A DNA stretch of 64,000 nt from DATAEE01 sp963725145 (GTDB lineage: Bacteria > Acidobacteriota > Vicinamibacteria > Vicinamibacterales > 2-12-FULL-66-21). The first letter of the stretch is position 1. Every line of letters starts with the position of its first letter. Made by a program: the position numbers and the translations under genes. Shown here one piece after another: positions 8,624-16,509 of the stretch. The DNA is taken from positions 186,001-250,000 of the forward strand of contig CAVRXL010000003.1 of assembly GCA_963725145.1 (NCBI GenBank). The letters run 5' to 3'. Under the pieces are notes generated by a model that had not been told where the DNA came from, did no database searches, and was given only the letters and a program-made list of their open reading frames with translations.

Positions 8624-9547
8624 CTACTTACGTCGCCCCTCAAGGCGAAGAAATCGGGCCGCGTTGTTGTAGAGGATGTCTCGCTTCTGCTCTGCGGTCA
8701 GGTAATCGGCCTCCTCGATCGCTTCGATCGCCTCGTCAATCTTCTCGGGCCATCGCATCTGGTCGGAGCCAAACATCAAGCGGTTCCCGAGGCCGGCGCG
8801 AACGAGGGCCTCGACGTACCGGTGAAACGCAGAGCGCGGGATGATCCAAGTGATCGTCGACAGATCGCCGTAGAGTTGAGGATATTGATACATCATCGCG
8901 ATCATCTCGTCGAGGAACGGGTACCCACTGTTCTCGACGAACACTCTGAGGTTCCGATGTCGAACCAGCACCTCCTCGAGGAGGAGCGGACGGCCCGCGG
9001 CCAAGCGGAACCCCGGTACCGGCGGACCAAGCCCTTCGGTGTGAATGAGGACAGGGACATCGAACTCCTCCGCCAGTGCAAAGTACGGTGCCAGTGCAGG
9101 ATCGTTTGGCGCCACGCCCATGAGCTGAGAGCCGATCTCACCCATGCCGGCCAGGCGTCCCGCCGCGTACTCCTGCCTGAGCATCTGCGGAGTGAGCTCA
9201 CCGGGCTTCTCAATGAAGGGCGAAGCGATGAACCGGCCGGGCGCCGCCGCGACCCAGTCCCGGACGATGCCCAGGTCGGCGCTGCTCAGGAATCCCAGGA
9301 CGATGTTGTGGCGGTCCATCGCCTCGAGGGTCTTCCGCAATGACTCCTCCGGGGTCGCCGTCGCAGCCCCTTTGGGCTGACACGGGCGCGGGAAGCACGG
9401 AGGTGGGGCTCCAGCGGGAAGATCGAGCGGGATATGGTGCGCATGCATGTGCATGTCGATCACCGGAGCGCGCTTTTGAGCGGAAAGCGCGGCATGCGAG
9501 AGGCCCGCAAACACGACTAGTACGGACACCAAAAGGGTATTCTTCAT
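8624..9547 (-). CDS. Exported amidohydrolase-family protein (putative integron cassette)
   Basis: This protein of 307 residues begins with a signal peptide (about 1-23, ending in ALSAQ). It belongs to the TIM-barrel metal-dependent hydrolases of the amidohydrolase_2 type. The metal-binding start is seen in DMHMHAHH near 31, with VLIHTEG in the middle and FGSDQM towards the end. The substrate is unknown. The gene lies on the minus strand between two attC-like sites (9578-9651 upstream, 8482-8579 downstream) and so fits a single-gene integron cassette. No promoter of its own is obvious. A secreted or periplasmic location follows from the signal peptide. Confidence 0.85.
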   Translation of the reverse strand: MKNTLLVSVLVVFAGLSHAALSAQKRAPVIDMHMHAHHIPLDLPAGAPPPCFPRPCQPKGAATATPEESLRKTLEAMDRHNIVLGFLSSADLGIVRDWVAAAPGRFIASPFIEKPGELTPQMLRQEYAAGRLAGMGEIGSQLMGVAPNDPALAPYFALAEEFDVPVLIHTEGLGPPVPGFRLAAGRPLLLEEVLVRHRNLRVFVENSGYPFLDEMIAMMYQYPQLYGDLSTITWIIPRSAFHRYVEALVRAGLGNRLMFGSDQMRWPEKIDEAIEAIEEADYLTAEQKRDILYNNAARFLRLEGRRK

Positions 9548-9577
9548 TCGCTTGTCCGGTTGGCTCGATTCGTCGCT

Positions 9578-9651
9578 TCCTAACGATTGGCGCTCACCCG
9601 CGGCCGTTCGCGTGTTCGTCAGCGGCCGTCGGGTGCAGCGCGGTGTTGGGC
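9578..9651 (-). other. Integron attC-like site 1
   Basis: Read on the minus strand, R'' GCCCAAC (9645-9651) fits RYYYAAC and R' is GTTAGGA (9578-9584). The arms at 9624-9641 and 9590-9605 pair fully except for two extra bases, as GCGCT(G)CACCCG(A)CGGCC. These match the extrahelical bases that set strand polarity in attC sites. The loop is 18 bases. The stop codon of the LamG-like gene falls inside the site, as is common for cassette genes. Length is 74 bases. Confidence 0.68.
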
Positions 9652-10299
9652 TGCGCGTTGTGAGCCAGGTGTACGCACCTCAAAACCCCGGAACTCCCCA
9701 GTCTCGTCAAACGACCCGACGCCAATGCGACCTGACGGCAGCGTACGATCCGTGGCCGACAATAGGGGCACCCGTTCCCCATCAAAGAAGACCTTGATAC
9801 TCCCGGTGGCCACGACCCGTTCTAATCGAATCCGATGCCACGCTTGATCCTTGAGGCGCGCCGCAGCCGTCGCATCGTCGACCCGGCGTCGATCCGCGTC
9901 GTTGACGACGAAGATCCCGTTGTGCACGGGGTCGGTCTTCGCGGCCAAGTGCACATAATAGAACTGGGTCGGCGATCGATACCCGAAGATCATCAACACG
10001 TCTCGAACGGCCAAATCGACCGGCGCCGTCGAGCGCACGTCCACCTCGAATACGAAATCGGTCAGGGCATCGCCCTTGTAGAGCGCGATCGCCGCCGGCC
10101 GTCGTATCGCGCCGCCCGGAACGCCAGCCTTCGCGAGAACCAGTGCCTGTCCGCGCACGGTCCAGGCGCCGTTGCCGTCGAGATCCCAGTCCCGCAGCCC
10201 GCGCGCTTCTGAGATGTCGATCTTGACCACCGTACCGGTAGCTGGTGCCTGCTGCAGCAACGAGGCGGTTACGACTAGCCACACCGTCAGCATCCGCAT
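9619..10299 (-). CDS. Exported LamG/DUF1080-like protein (putative integron cassette)
   Basis: This 226-residue protein has a signal peptide of about 18 residues. The remainder looks like a single concanavalin-like beta-sandwich, as in 3-keto-glycoside hydrolase or LamG domains. Visible features are WTVRGQALVLAKAG, DFVFEVDVRSTAPVDLAVR, QFYYVHLAAKTDPVHNGIF, WHRIRLERVVATGSIKVFFDG and SGRIGVGSFDETGEFRGFEV. A carbohydrate-binding or hydrolytic role is plausible, but no catalytic residues can be named. The last codons are encoded by the attC-like site, so the natural C-terminus may be variable. Confidence 0.8.
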   Translation of the reverse strand: MRMLTVWLVVTASLLQQAPATGTVVKIDISEARGLRDWDLDGNGAWTVRGQALVLAKAGVPGGAIRRPAAIALYKGDALTDFVFEVDVRSTAPVDLAVRDVLMIFGYRSPTQFYYVHLAAKTDPVHNGIFVVNDADRRRVDDATAAARLKDQAWHRIRLERVVATGSIKVFFDGERVPLLSATDRTLPSGRIGVGSFDETGEFRGFEVRTPGSQRAAQHRAAPDGR

Positions 10300-10662
10300 G
10301 ATCGTCCTCCGTCAGCCCAACTAACAGTAGGCCGACCAGCATATCTCGGCGGACCCCGCGAAGCTCGCAGCATAACGCTAAACTGGCGTGAGGTCAGAAT
10401 CGTCGAAGAGTGTTGAACAGATTGGGGTTCTGGACGGCGCGGGCCACAGTCGTCAGAGGATTAGGCCGGTCTGCATAACGCCCACGAGGTTCGCGCCACG
10501 GTCCCCGCGCTTTCAGAGAGATCACTCCTCATAAGTCGCGCAGTATTTACCTATCCGCCCGTGGACATGCTCGGATCCCGCTTGTCATGTGGGGCGACGC
10601 TCGAGAAAACTGAAACGCCCTCAGGCCGATCAGGGTTTTGTTACAGGCTCTAAGCTAAAGGT
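10300..10662. other. Intergenic stretch of the accessory block
   Basis: No convincing gene, RNA or attC site is seen. It contains two GCATAAC words (10370-10376 and 10473-10479) that resemble degenerate cassette boxes, but neither has a pairing partner at the right distance. The promoter of the LamG-like gene would have to lie near 10300-10350; no clear boxes are visible. Confidence 0.4.
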
Positions 10663-10728
10663 TCTCCGTTTACTCCATGTCTCCGTGTTGATCCTTCCCC
10701 GTGCCCTCCTTAGCCTCCGTCATCTCCA
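10663..10728 (-). repeat. CTCCGT word array, inverted partner of 8317-8374
   Basis: Four CTCCGT-type words are seen on the plus strand. Read on the minus strand they match the array at 8317-8374, including GAGGGCACGG and CACGGAGACATGGAG. The array supplies the last 20 or so codons of the alpha/beta hydrolase gene. Confidence 0.6.
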
Positions 10729-11548
10729 GATCGAGCCACTCCTCGATCTCCGCCCAGACTTCCTTCGTCAACGAACCGTTGTGACCGGCTTTCGGCACGA
10801 TGATCAACCGCTTTGGCCCGGTGAGCGCGTCGTACACGCGGCGGGAGTGATCCGGCTTCGTCTCACGATCGTCCGCGCCGTGGACGAGCAGCACCGGCAC
10901 ACGGATGCGCGCCGCAGCGGCGACCGGGCTCACCTCGTCCACGTTGAACGCCGCTCGCGACTCGGCCTCCGCGAACGCTTTCGCGATCATGCCTTCCGTC
11001 AGCACGAACGGCGCGCGCTCGCGCGCAATCGTCCTGAGGTCCGAGAACGTCTCGACGGCGACGACTGACGAGATCCGGTCGTCGACCGCGGCGGCCTGCA
11101 GCGCCACCGCCGCTCCGAGCGAGTGGCCGAGCAGGACGATTGGCGTCGCGCGGACCGTGTCGAGGATCCGGCCCAGGTCCTTTTTCTCGTAGTAGCCGTA
11201 CGTGCAGGCGTCGCCCGTGGATTCGCCGTGGGCGCGGCTGTCGTACGCGATCACCGCGAACCCCCGCGCCGTGAAGCGTTCCGCCATGCCGATGGCGGAC
11301 GCACGATTGTCGGCCACGCCGTGCAGGATCACGAGCGTTCCGCGGGGCTCGCCGCGTGCCGGGAATCGCCAGCCCTTGAGGGAGACCCCCTCGCTCGCCA
11401 CGGTGAAGGTTTCGACCGGGCCGGAAGGAGCGCGGTCCACGGCGCGGCGCGACGGGTGGATCAACGCGCTGGCGGCCCACGACGAGGGGGCGCATCCGGC
11501 GGATGCGAGGGCGATCGCAATGAGGGCCAGCCTGCCCCATCGGCGCAT
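10670..11548 (-). CDS. Membrane-anchored or exported alpha/beta hydrolase
   Basis: This 292-residue alpha/beta-fold hydrolase begins MRRWGRLALIAIALASAGC, a signal sequence that may end in a weak lipobox (SAGC). The oxyanion region VILHGVADNRAS, the nucleophile elbow GHSLGAAVAL, the acid in VPVLLVHGADDRETKP and the histidine in PKAGHNGSL are all present. Substrates of this group are typically esters or lipids; none can be assigned. A TTG at 11593 would extend the protein by 15 residues, but ATG 11548 places the hydrophobic segment at the N-terminus. The acidic tail after EWLDLE is encoded by repeat DNA. The gene is divergent from the Ior-like pair. Confidence 0.87.
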   Translation of the reverse strand: MRRWGRLALIAIALASAGCAPSSWAASALIHPSRRAVDRAPSGPVETFTVASEGVSLKGWRFPARGEPRGTLVILHGVADNRASAIGMAERFTARGFAVIAYDSRAHGESTGDACTYGYYEKKDLGRILDTVRATPIVLLGHSLGAAVALQAAAVDDRISSVVAVETFSDLRTIARERAPFVLTEGMIAKAFAEAESRAAFNVDEVSPVAAAARIRVPVLLVHGADDRETKPDHSRRVYDALTGPKRLIIVPKAGHNGSLTKEVWAEIEEWLDLEMTEAKEGTGKDQHGDME

Positions 11549-11620
11549 GTACACGGATACGTATGGACGGGCTGTCGGCGTTCCCGAACACAATTATCGA
11601 TGTTAGGATCGGCCGGAGTC

Positions 11621-12113
11621 ATGCCGACCTACCGGCTCCGCATCAACGATCGGACTCACGAGGTCGCAGGGAGAGCCGGCCGACAGTTTGTTGTCGGTGC
11701 TTCGCTACGAGCTGGACCTGCCGGGCAGCAAGTACGGCTGCGGCGAAGGCCAGTGCGGCGCGTGCACCGTCCTGCTCGACGGTCAGGCGACACGCTCGTG
11801 CGTCACGCGAATCGGAGCGATCGGCGGCAAGTCAGTCACGACGATCGAAGCGCTCGCGAGCGGCGACCGTCTCCACGCGGTTCAGGAAGCCTTCCTCGAA
11901 GTCGAAGCGTTCCAGTGCGGCTATTGCACACCTGGCATGGTGATGGCGGTCGTCGGCCTCCTGCGCACGCACCCGAATCCGTCCGACCAGGACATCGCGC
12001 GCATGCTGGAGCGCAACATCTGCCGCTGCGGCACGTACCCGCGCATCGTCAAGGCCGTGCGGCTGGCGGCCGAGCGGATGCGAACGTCCGACGTGCAGGG
12101 AGCGCGGCGATGA
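11621..12113 (+). pseudogene. [2Fe-2S] small subunit of a molybdenum hydroxylase, frameshifted
   Basis: The product would be the electron-transfer subunit of an isoquinoline 1-oxidoreductase/xanthine dehydrogenase-type enzyme. The ATG at 11621 opens MPTYRLRINDRTHEVAG. The frame then breaks, and the rest continues in the next frame as ADSLLSVLRYELDLPGSKYG. Removing one G from the GGG near 11670 joins them. Both clusters are intact in the second frame: plant-ferredoxin type CGEGQCGACTVLLDG and C-terminal CGYCTPGM with RNICRCGTYPRI. The stop directly abuts the ATG of the large subunit. It is either a recent pseudogene or a sequencing error. An alternative TTG start at 11688 would lose the N-terminal beta hairpin. 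Confidence 0.82.
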
Positions 12114-14222
12114 ATGAGCGGCTCGAACGCCGAGCGCTACGAGCTCGAGGAGCCGAGCAAGTACCTGTTCGAGGTCGAGCGCCGGGAGTTCTTCCGGCTG
12201 CTGGGCGGCGGCGTCCTCGTCACGGTGGCGCTCGCGGACGCGATGGCGCAGGAATCCGGGCGCGGCGGGACGCAGGGACGCGGCCCGGCCCCTGAGCTCG
12301 CGGCCTGGCTGCACATCGACGAGCAGGGAAAGATCACCGTTTACACCGGCAAGACCGAGATCGGTCAGAACATCCGGACCTCGCTCGCACAGACCGTCGC
12401 CGACGAGCTCGGCGCGCCCATGCCGTCGATCGCGCTCGTCATGGCCGACACCGACCTGACGCCGTACGACGCCGGCACGTTCGGGTCGCAGACGACGCCG
12501 CGGATGGCGCCGCAGTTGGCGCGGGCCGCCGCGACGGCGCGCGAGATGCTGCTCGATCGCGCCGCGGCCGCCTGGCAGGCGGATCGCGCGAAGGTCACGC
12601 TGACGGTCCGCGACGGCCGCGTTCTGCATCCGGACGGCCGGTCGGTCGCGTTCGGCGATCTGACGAAGGGTCAGAAGCTCGCGGGCTCAGTCGCGGAAAA
12701 GCCGGCGACCGCTACGGCGGATCGCTGGGCCGTGCGCGGCCAGCCAGCAAAGAAAGTCAACGGCCGGGAGATCGTGACCGGCCGCCATCAGTACACGCCT
12801 GACATCGTCCGGCCCGGCATGCTTCATGGCCGGATCGTGCGGCCGGACGGCAACGGCGCCACGCTCGGGACGGTCGACGACGGCCGGGCGCGCGCGATGA
12901 CGGGCGTGACGGTCGTTCGCGACAGCGACTTCATCGGGGTCGTCGCGCCGAACGAGCGGATGGCGCGCCGCGCGGCCGACGCGATCCGCGCGGCGTGGCA
13001 AATCCCGGAGGGACTCCCAACCTCGGAGACAGTCTACGAGCACTACAAGAAGACCGAAGCGCCCGCAGGCGGCAGGGGCGGCGCTCCGGTCGTCGCCGGG
13101 GATGTCGCGCAGGCGCGCGCGCAGGCGGCGCGCGTGTTCGAGACCGCGTATCGCATCCCGTACATCGCGCACGTGCCGCTCGAGCCGCGCGCGGCGGTGG
13201 CCGAGTGGGGCAAGGACGGTCGCCTGACCGTCTGGACCGCCACGCAGCGACCCTTCGGCGTGCGGTCCGAGCTCGCCACCGCGTTCCGCGTGGCCGAGGA
13301 AAGCGTGCGCGTGATTGTGCCGGACACCGGCTCCGCGTACGGCGGCAAGCACTCCGGCGAGCACGCCATCGAGGCGGCGCGCCTCGCGAAGACGGCCGGG
13401 AAGCCGGTCAAGCTCGTGTGGACGCGCGCCGAGGAGTTCTCGTGGGGCTACCTCCGTCCGGGCGGCCTCATCGAAGTGAAGAGCGCCGTCGATGCGAGCG
13501 GGCGGATCATCGCGTGGGAGTTCGACAACTGGAACTCCGGCGCGTCAGCGATCCGAACGCCGTACGACATCCCGAATCAGCGGATTCAGTTTCATCCTGC
13601 GAATTCGCCGCTGCGGCAGGGTTCCTACCGCGGCCTCGCCGCGACCGCCAATCACTTCGCGCGCGAGATGCAGATGGACGAGATGGCGCGCGCGCTGGGA
13701 AAAGACGTCGTCGAATTCCGGATGGCGCACCTGAAAGACACGCGCATGCGCGACGTCCTGGCGGCCGTCGCAAAGAAAGCCGGCAAGCCCCGGAAAGACC
13801 GCTCGCTCGGCATCGCGTGCGGGACCGAAAAGGGCAGCTACGTCGCGACCGCGGCGGAAGTCTCGAAAGCACCAGGCGGGTTCAAGGTCGAGCGCCTGGT
13901 CGTCGTCTTCGAATGCGGCGCGATCGTCAACCCGGACGGGCTGCACAACCAGGTCGAAGGGGCCGTCGTGCAGGGCCTCGGCGGCGCGCTCTTCGAGGCG
14001 ATCACCTTCGCGGGGGGCCGGCTCCTGAACGGCACGCTCGAGCAGTACCGCGTCCCGCGATTTGGCGACATCCCGCCGATCGAGATCGAGCTGCTGAACC
14101 GGCGCGATCTTCCGTCGGCCGGCGCCGGCGAGACGCCAATCGTCTGCGTCGCGCCGGCGATAGGCAGCGCCGTCCGACAGCTCGGCGCCGTCGCGCCCGC
14201 GATGCCCGTCAGGCTGGCCTGA
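12114..14222 (+). CDS. Molybdopterin hydroxylase large subunit, IorB/aldehyde-dehydrogenase type, Tat-exported
   Basis: This 702-residue molybdenum-cofactor subunit is predicted to hydroxylate or oxidise an aldehyde or N-heterocycle together with the [2Fe-2S] subunit upstream. Near the N-terminus RREFFRLLGGGVLVTVALA is a twin-arginine signal typical of IorB-like large subunits, so the complex is likely periplasmic. The hammerhead domain follows, then cofactor-binding segments around GSAYGGKHSGEHA and QGSYRGLAATANHFARE. The conserved C-terminal glutamate context is GAGETP. No FAD subunit gene is adjacent, which fits Ior-type enzymes that pass electrons to a cytochrome. It ends just before a REP-like pair. 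Confidence 0.88.
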   Translation: MSGSNAERYELEEPSKYLFEVERREFFRLLGGGVLVTVALADAMAQESGRGGTQGRGPAPELAAWLHIDEQGKITVYTGKTEIGQNIRTSLAQTVADELGAPMPSIALVMADTDLTPYDAGTFGSQTTPRMAPQLARAAATAREMLLDRAAAAWQADRAKVTLTVRDGRVLHPDGRSVAFGDLTKGQKLAGSVAEKPATATADRWAVRGQPAKKVNGREIVTGRHQYTPDIVRPGMLHGRIVRPDGNGATLGTVDDGRARAMTGVTVVRDSDFIGVVAPNERMARRAADAIRAAWQIPEGLPTSETVYEHYKKTEAPAGGRGGAPVVAGDVAQARAQAARVFETAYRIPYIAHVPLEPRAAVAEWGKDGRLTVWTATQRPFGVRSELATAFRVAEESVRVIVPDTGSAYGGKHSGEHAIEAARLAKTAGKPVKLVWTRAEEFSWGYLRPGGLIEVKSAVDASGRIIAWEFDNWNSGASAIRTPYDIPNQRIQFHPANSPLRQGSYRGLAATANHFAREMQMDEMARALGKDVVEFRMAHLKDTRMRDVLAAVAKKAGKPRKDRSLGIACGTEKGSYVATAAEVSKAPGGFKVERLVVVFECGAIVNPDGLHNQVEGAVVQGLGGALFEAITFAGGRLLNGTLEQYRVPRFGDIPPIEIELLNRRDLPSAGAGETPIVCVAPAIGSAVRQLGAVAPAMPVRLA

Positions 14223-14230
14223 TCGGCGGT

Positions 14231-14317
14231 GTAGGCCCGACCTTCAGGTCGGGCGTGGCAGGACCATCCGACCGCTCGCCTTAATTCGGAAACGCCCGAC
14301 CTAAAGGTCGGGCCTAC
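14231..14317. repeat. Inverted pair of REP-like palindromes between convergent genes
   Basis: The unit at 14231-14254 pairs GCCCGACC with GGTCGGGC across a TTCA loop. An inverted copy at 14294-14317 differs mainly in its loop. Both carry the conserved GTAGG/CCTAC tail. A third copy lies at 42934-42957. The pair could act as a bidirectional transcription terminator. The stop codon TAG of the minus-strand gene lies in the conserved tail. Confidence 0.75.
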
Positions 14318-15522
14318 TCTGAAAACTCCTTGGCCAGCTCGACCCACTCGCCGTTCGGCGACAGGCGTTGGTACGCCTTCCAGTGCGGCTTGGCCTCGGC
14401 CGACTGTCCCATCTTCTCGAGCGTCACGGCCAGATAGAAGTGCGCGTCGGCGTAGCCGGGGTTGAGCGAGACCGCTTCCCGGTAGCAGGCGACCGCCTCC
14501 TGGTAGCGCGACAGGTCGTGATGGATGTTGCCGAGGTTGAAGTGCGCCTCGAAGCACTCCCCATCCAGCGTGATCGCCCGCTCGTAGAGGGCCTCGGCCT
14601 CGATGAGCTCGTCGCGCGCGTAGTGGATGTTCGCCAGGTTCACGATCGCCGGAACGAGCTCCGGATCGATGATGAGCGCCCGGCGGTAGGCGGCGGCGGC
14701 CTGGTCCTGGCGCTCGACGCCGGCGTCGGGCTCGTCGAGCGCCGCCCCTTCGAGGAAGTATCTCGCGGCGAGCGCCGCGTGCGGATCGGCGGCCGACGCG
14801 CGCTGCTGCCCGATCTGCGTCGGCGGCGGCGGCCGGCGCTCGAGCGTCACGACCCGCGCCGGCTGCGCGTCGCTCGCGCCGTGACGGAAGTCGAGCGCGA
14901 GCTGCCCTTCGCGCGCCGCGAGCGCCGAGCGAACGATCACCCGGAAGGGTGTCCCGCGATCCAGCTCGGAGGCGACCTGCTTGATCGCCGACAGATCCAC
15001 AAATCGGTAATAGGCCTCGGCGTTGGTCCGCACGACCGACCGGATGACGCCCCACTTCTCCAGGTGTCCCAGCCGGGCCTCGCCGAGCGCCGGGTACATC
15101 GCCAGGATGTCGCGCTGGGCGTGAAAGTGCTGGCGGAGGTCGCCGGGCGCGGCCACGCCCGCGCGGCGGCAGAAATCGTCCTCGCTCAGGATCGCCACCT
15201 GTCCCGGCGCCTTCGCGTTGACCTGCTCCGCTTTGCGAAGCTTCCGGCTCTTGTCGGCGTCCTCGGCTGCGTCATCTTTCGGCTGCGCGACGCCGCCGGC
15301 GCCGATCACGAGCATCGTCGTCCGCGTCGTGACGTCCTCGCTGGCGATGCCGCCCAGGCGCTCGACGACCTCCCGCGCCTCGCGGCGTCCGAGCGACGAC
15401 AACTTTCCGGTAAAGGTGACGACCTGGCCGGCGAACGGCGAGAGACTCTGTGGCGACTCGAGCTGCAAGGGATGTCCGGTGAGAGAAAAGATGCGAGACT
15501 CCGGTCCGCCTGTCAAGAGCAT
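14314..15522 (-). CDS. BRCT - MerR-like HTH - TPR protein
   Basis: This 402-residue protein combines modules rarely joined. Residues about 28-110 form a BRCT-like fold with VVTFTGKLSSLGRREAREVV and ERLGGIASEDVTTRTTMLVIG, as in NAD-dependent DNA ligase. Residues about 140-200 (LGEARLGHLEKWGVIRSVVR) resemble the winged-helix recognition segment of MerR-type proteins. Residues about 240-395 are TPR repeats, for example VPAIVNLANIHYARDELIEAEALY. It could be a DNA-linked scaffold or a damage-responsive regulator, which is inference. The start is only 3 bases from that of glucokinase on the other strand, so the promoters must overlap the coding regions. Confidence 0.8.
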   Translation of the reverse strand: MLLTGGPESRIFSLTGHPLQLESPQSLSPFAGQVVTFTGKLSSLGRREAREVVERLGGIASEDVTTRTTMLVIGAGGVAQPKDDAAEDADKSRKLRKAEQVNAKAPGQVAILSEDDFCRRAGVAAPGDLRQHFHAQRDILAMYPALGEARLGHLEKWGVIRSVVRTNAEAYYRFVDLSAIKQVASELDRGTPFRVIVRSALAAREGQLALDFRHGASDAQPARVVTLERRPPPPTQIGQQRASAADPHAALAARYFLEGAALDEPDAGVERQDQAAAAYRRALIIDPELVPAIVNLANIHYARDELIEAEALYERAITLDGECFEAHFNLGNIHHDLSRYQEAVACYREAVSLNPGYADAHFYLAVTLEKMGQSAEAKPHWKAYQRLSPNGEWVELAKEFSE

Positions 15523-15525
15523 AGA

Positions 15526-16506
15526 ATGTGCGCCATGCTGCTCGCGGGAGACGTCGGGGGGACGACGACGCGGCTGGGGCTGTTCGCGCGGGCGCCGGAA
15601 CGGCCCGCGTCGGTCCGGACCGCGCAGTTCAAGACCCTCGACTACGCGTCAATCGAGCAGATGATCGAGGCGTTTCTCGCCGATGCAGGGGCCGTCGGCC
15701 GCGTCGAGGCGATGTCGCTCGGCGTGGCGGGCGTGGTCACGCGTCACATCGCCCGCCTGACGAACGTTCCCTGGGTCGTCGACGCCCGCGCGATCGCGGA
15801 CCGCTTCGGCGTCCGCCACTTGTCACTGCTGAACGATCTCGAGGCGATGGCGCACGCCGTGCCGGTGCTCGAGCCCGACGAGCTGGCCGTGCTGCAGGAC
15901 GGGGCGGCGGAGCCGGATGGCAATGCGGCGGTGATCGCCGCCGGAACCGGTCTCGGCGAGGCGCTGCTCCACAACATCGACGGCCGTTTCGTGCCGTCAC
16001 CCACCGAAGGGGGCCACACCGACTTCGCGCCGCGGACGCCGCGTGAGGTGGCGTTCTTCCAGGATCTGGTGCGGGTCTACGGGCGCGCCGAGTACGAACA
16101 CGTGATCTCTGGCCCCGGCGTCGTGAACCTGAGCCGGTTCACGCACGCCGGACGGCCGTGCGCCGCGAGCCTCACCCAGGATCCGATGGCGCTCCCCGCG
16201 GCCGTGACGCAGTCGGCGCTGGCGAAGCGGTGCTGCCAATGCATGGAAGTGCTCGACATCTTCGTCTCGGTGTACGGCGCCGAGGCGGGGAACCTCGCGC
16301 TTCGCTCGGTTGCGACGGCCGGTCTTTACGTGGGAGGCGGGATCGCGCTGAAGATTCTTCCAGCCCTCGAAGATGGCCGCTTTCTCGAGGCGTTCCGTTC
16401 CAAAGGTCTGATGACGGATCTCATGGCGACGATCCCGGTGTCAGTCATTCTCGAGCCGCAGGCGGGGCTGCTGGGGGCGGCGGTAAGGGCCAATCAGAAC
16501 GCCTGA
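15526..16506 (+). CDS. glk: Glucokinase
   Basis: This 326-residue ROK-independent, Glk-type glucokinase phosphorylates glucose with ATP in the cytoplasm. Motifs are LLAGDVGGTTTRLGLF (phosphate binding), SLLNDLEAMA, AVIAAGTGLGEALL, PTEGGHTDFAPRT and YEHVISGPGVVNL around the catalytic sugar site, and GLYVGGGIALK near the C-terminus. A second ATG at 15535 is equally possible; both give normal-length enzymes. It is divergent from the BRCT-TPR gene and convergent with the M24 peptidase gene, from which it is separated by three bases. Confidence 0.93.
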   Translation: MCAMLLAGDVGGTTTRLGLFARAPERPASVRTAQFKTLDYASIEQMIEAFLADAGAVGRVEAMSLGVAGVVTRHIARLTNVPWVVDARAIADRFGVRHLSLLNDLEAMAHAVPVLEPDELAVLQDGAAEPDGNAAVIAAGTGLGEALLHNIDGRFVPSPTEGGHTDFAPRTPREVAFFQDLVRVYGRAEYEHVISGPGVVNLSRFTHAGRPCAASLTQDPMALPAAVTQSALAKRCCQCMEVLDIFVSVYGAEAGNLALRSVATAGLYVGGGIALKILPALEDGRFLEAFRSKGLMTDLMATIPVSVILEPQAGLLGAAVRANQNA

Positions 16507-16509
16507 CGC

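Noticed and set aside
10315..10418. Third attC-like site upstream of the LamG-like gene
   Set aside because: GCCCAAC and GTTGAAC boxes are at a suitable distance, but the sequence between them does not form pairing arms.
15218..15664. Plus-strand frame overlapping the start of glucokinase
   Set aside because: Low-complexity shadow of the BRCT-TPR and glk genes.
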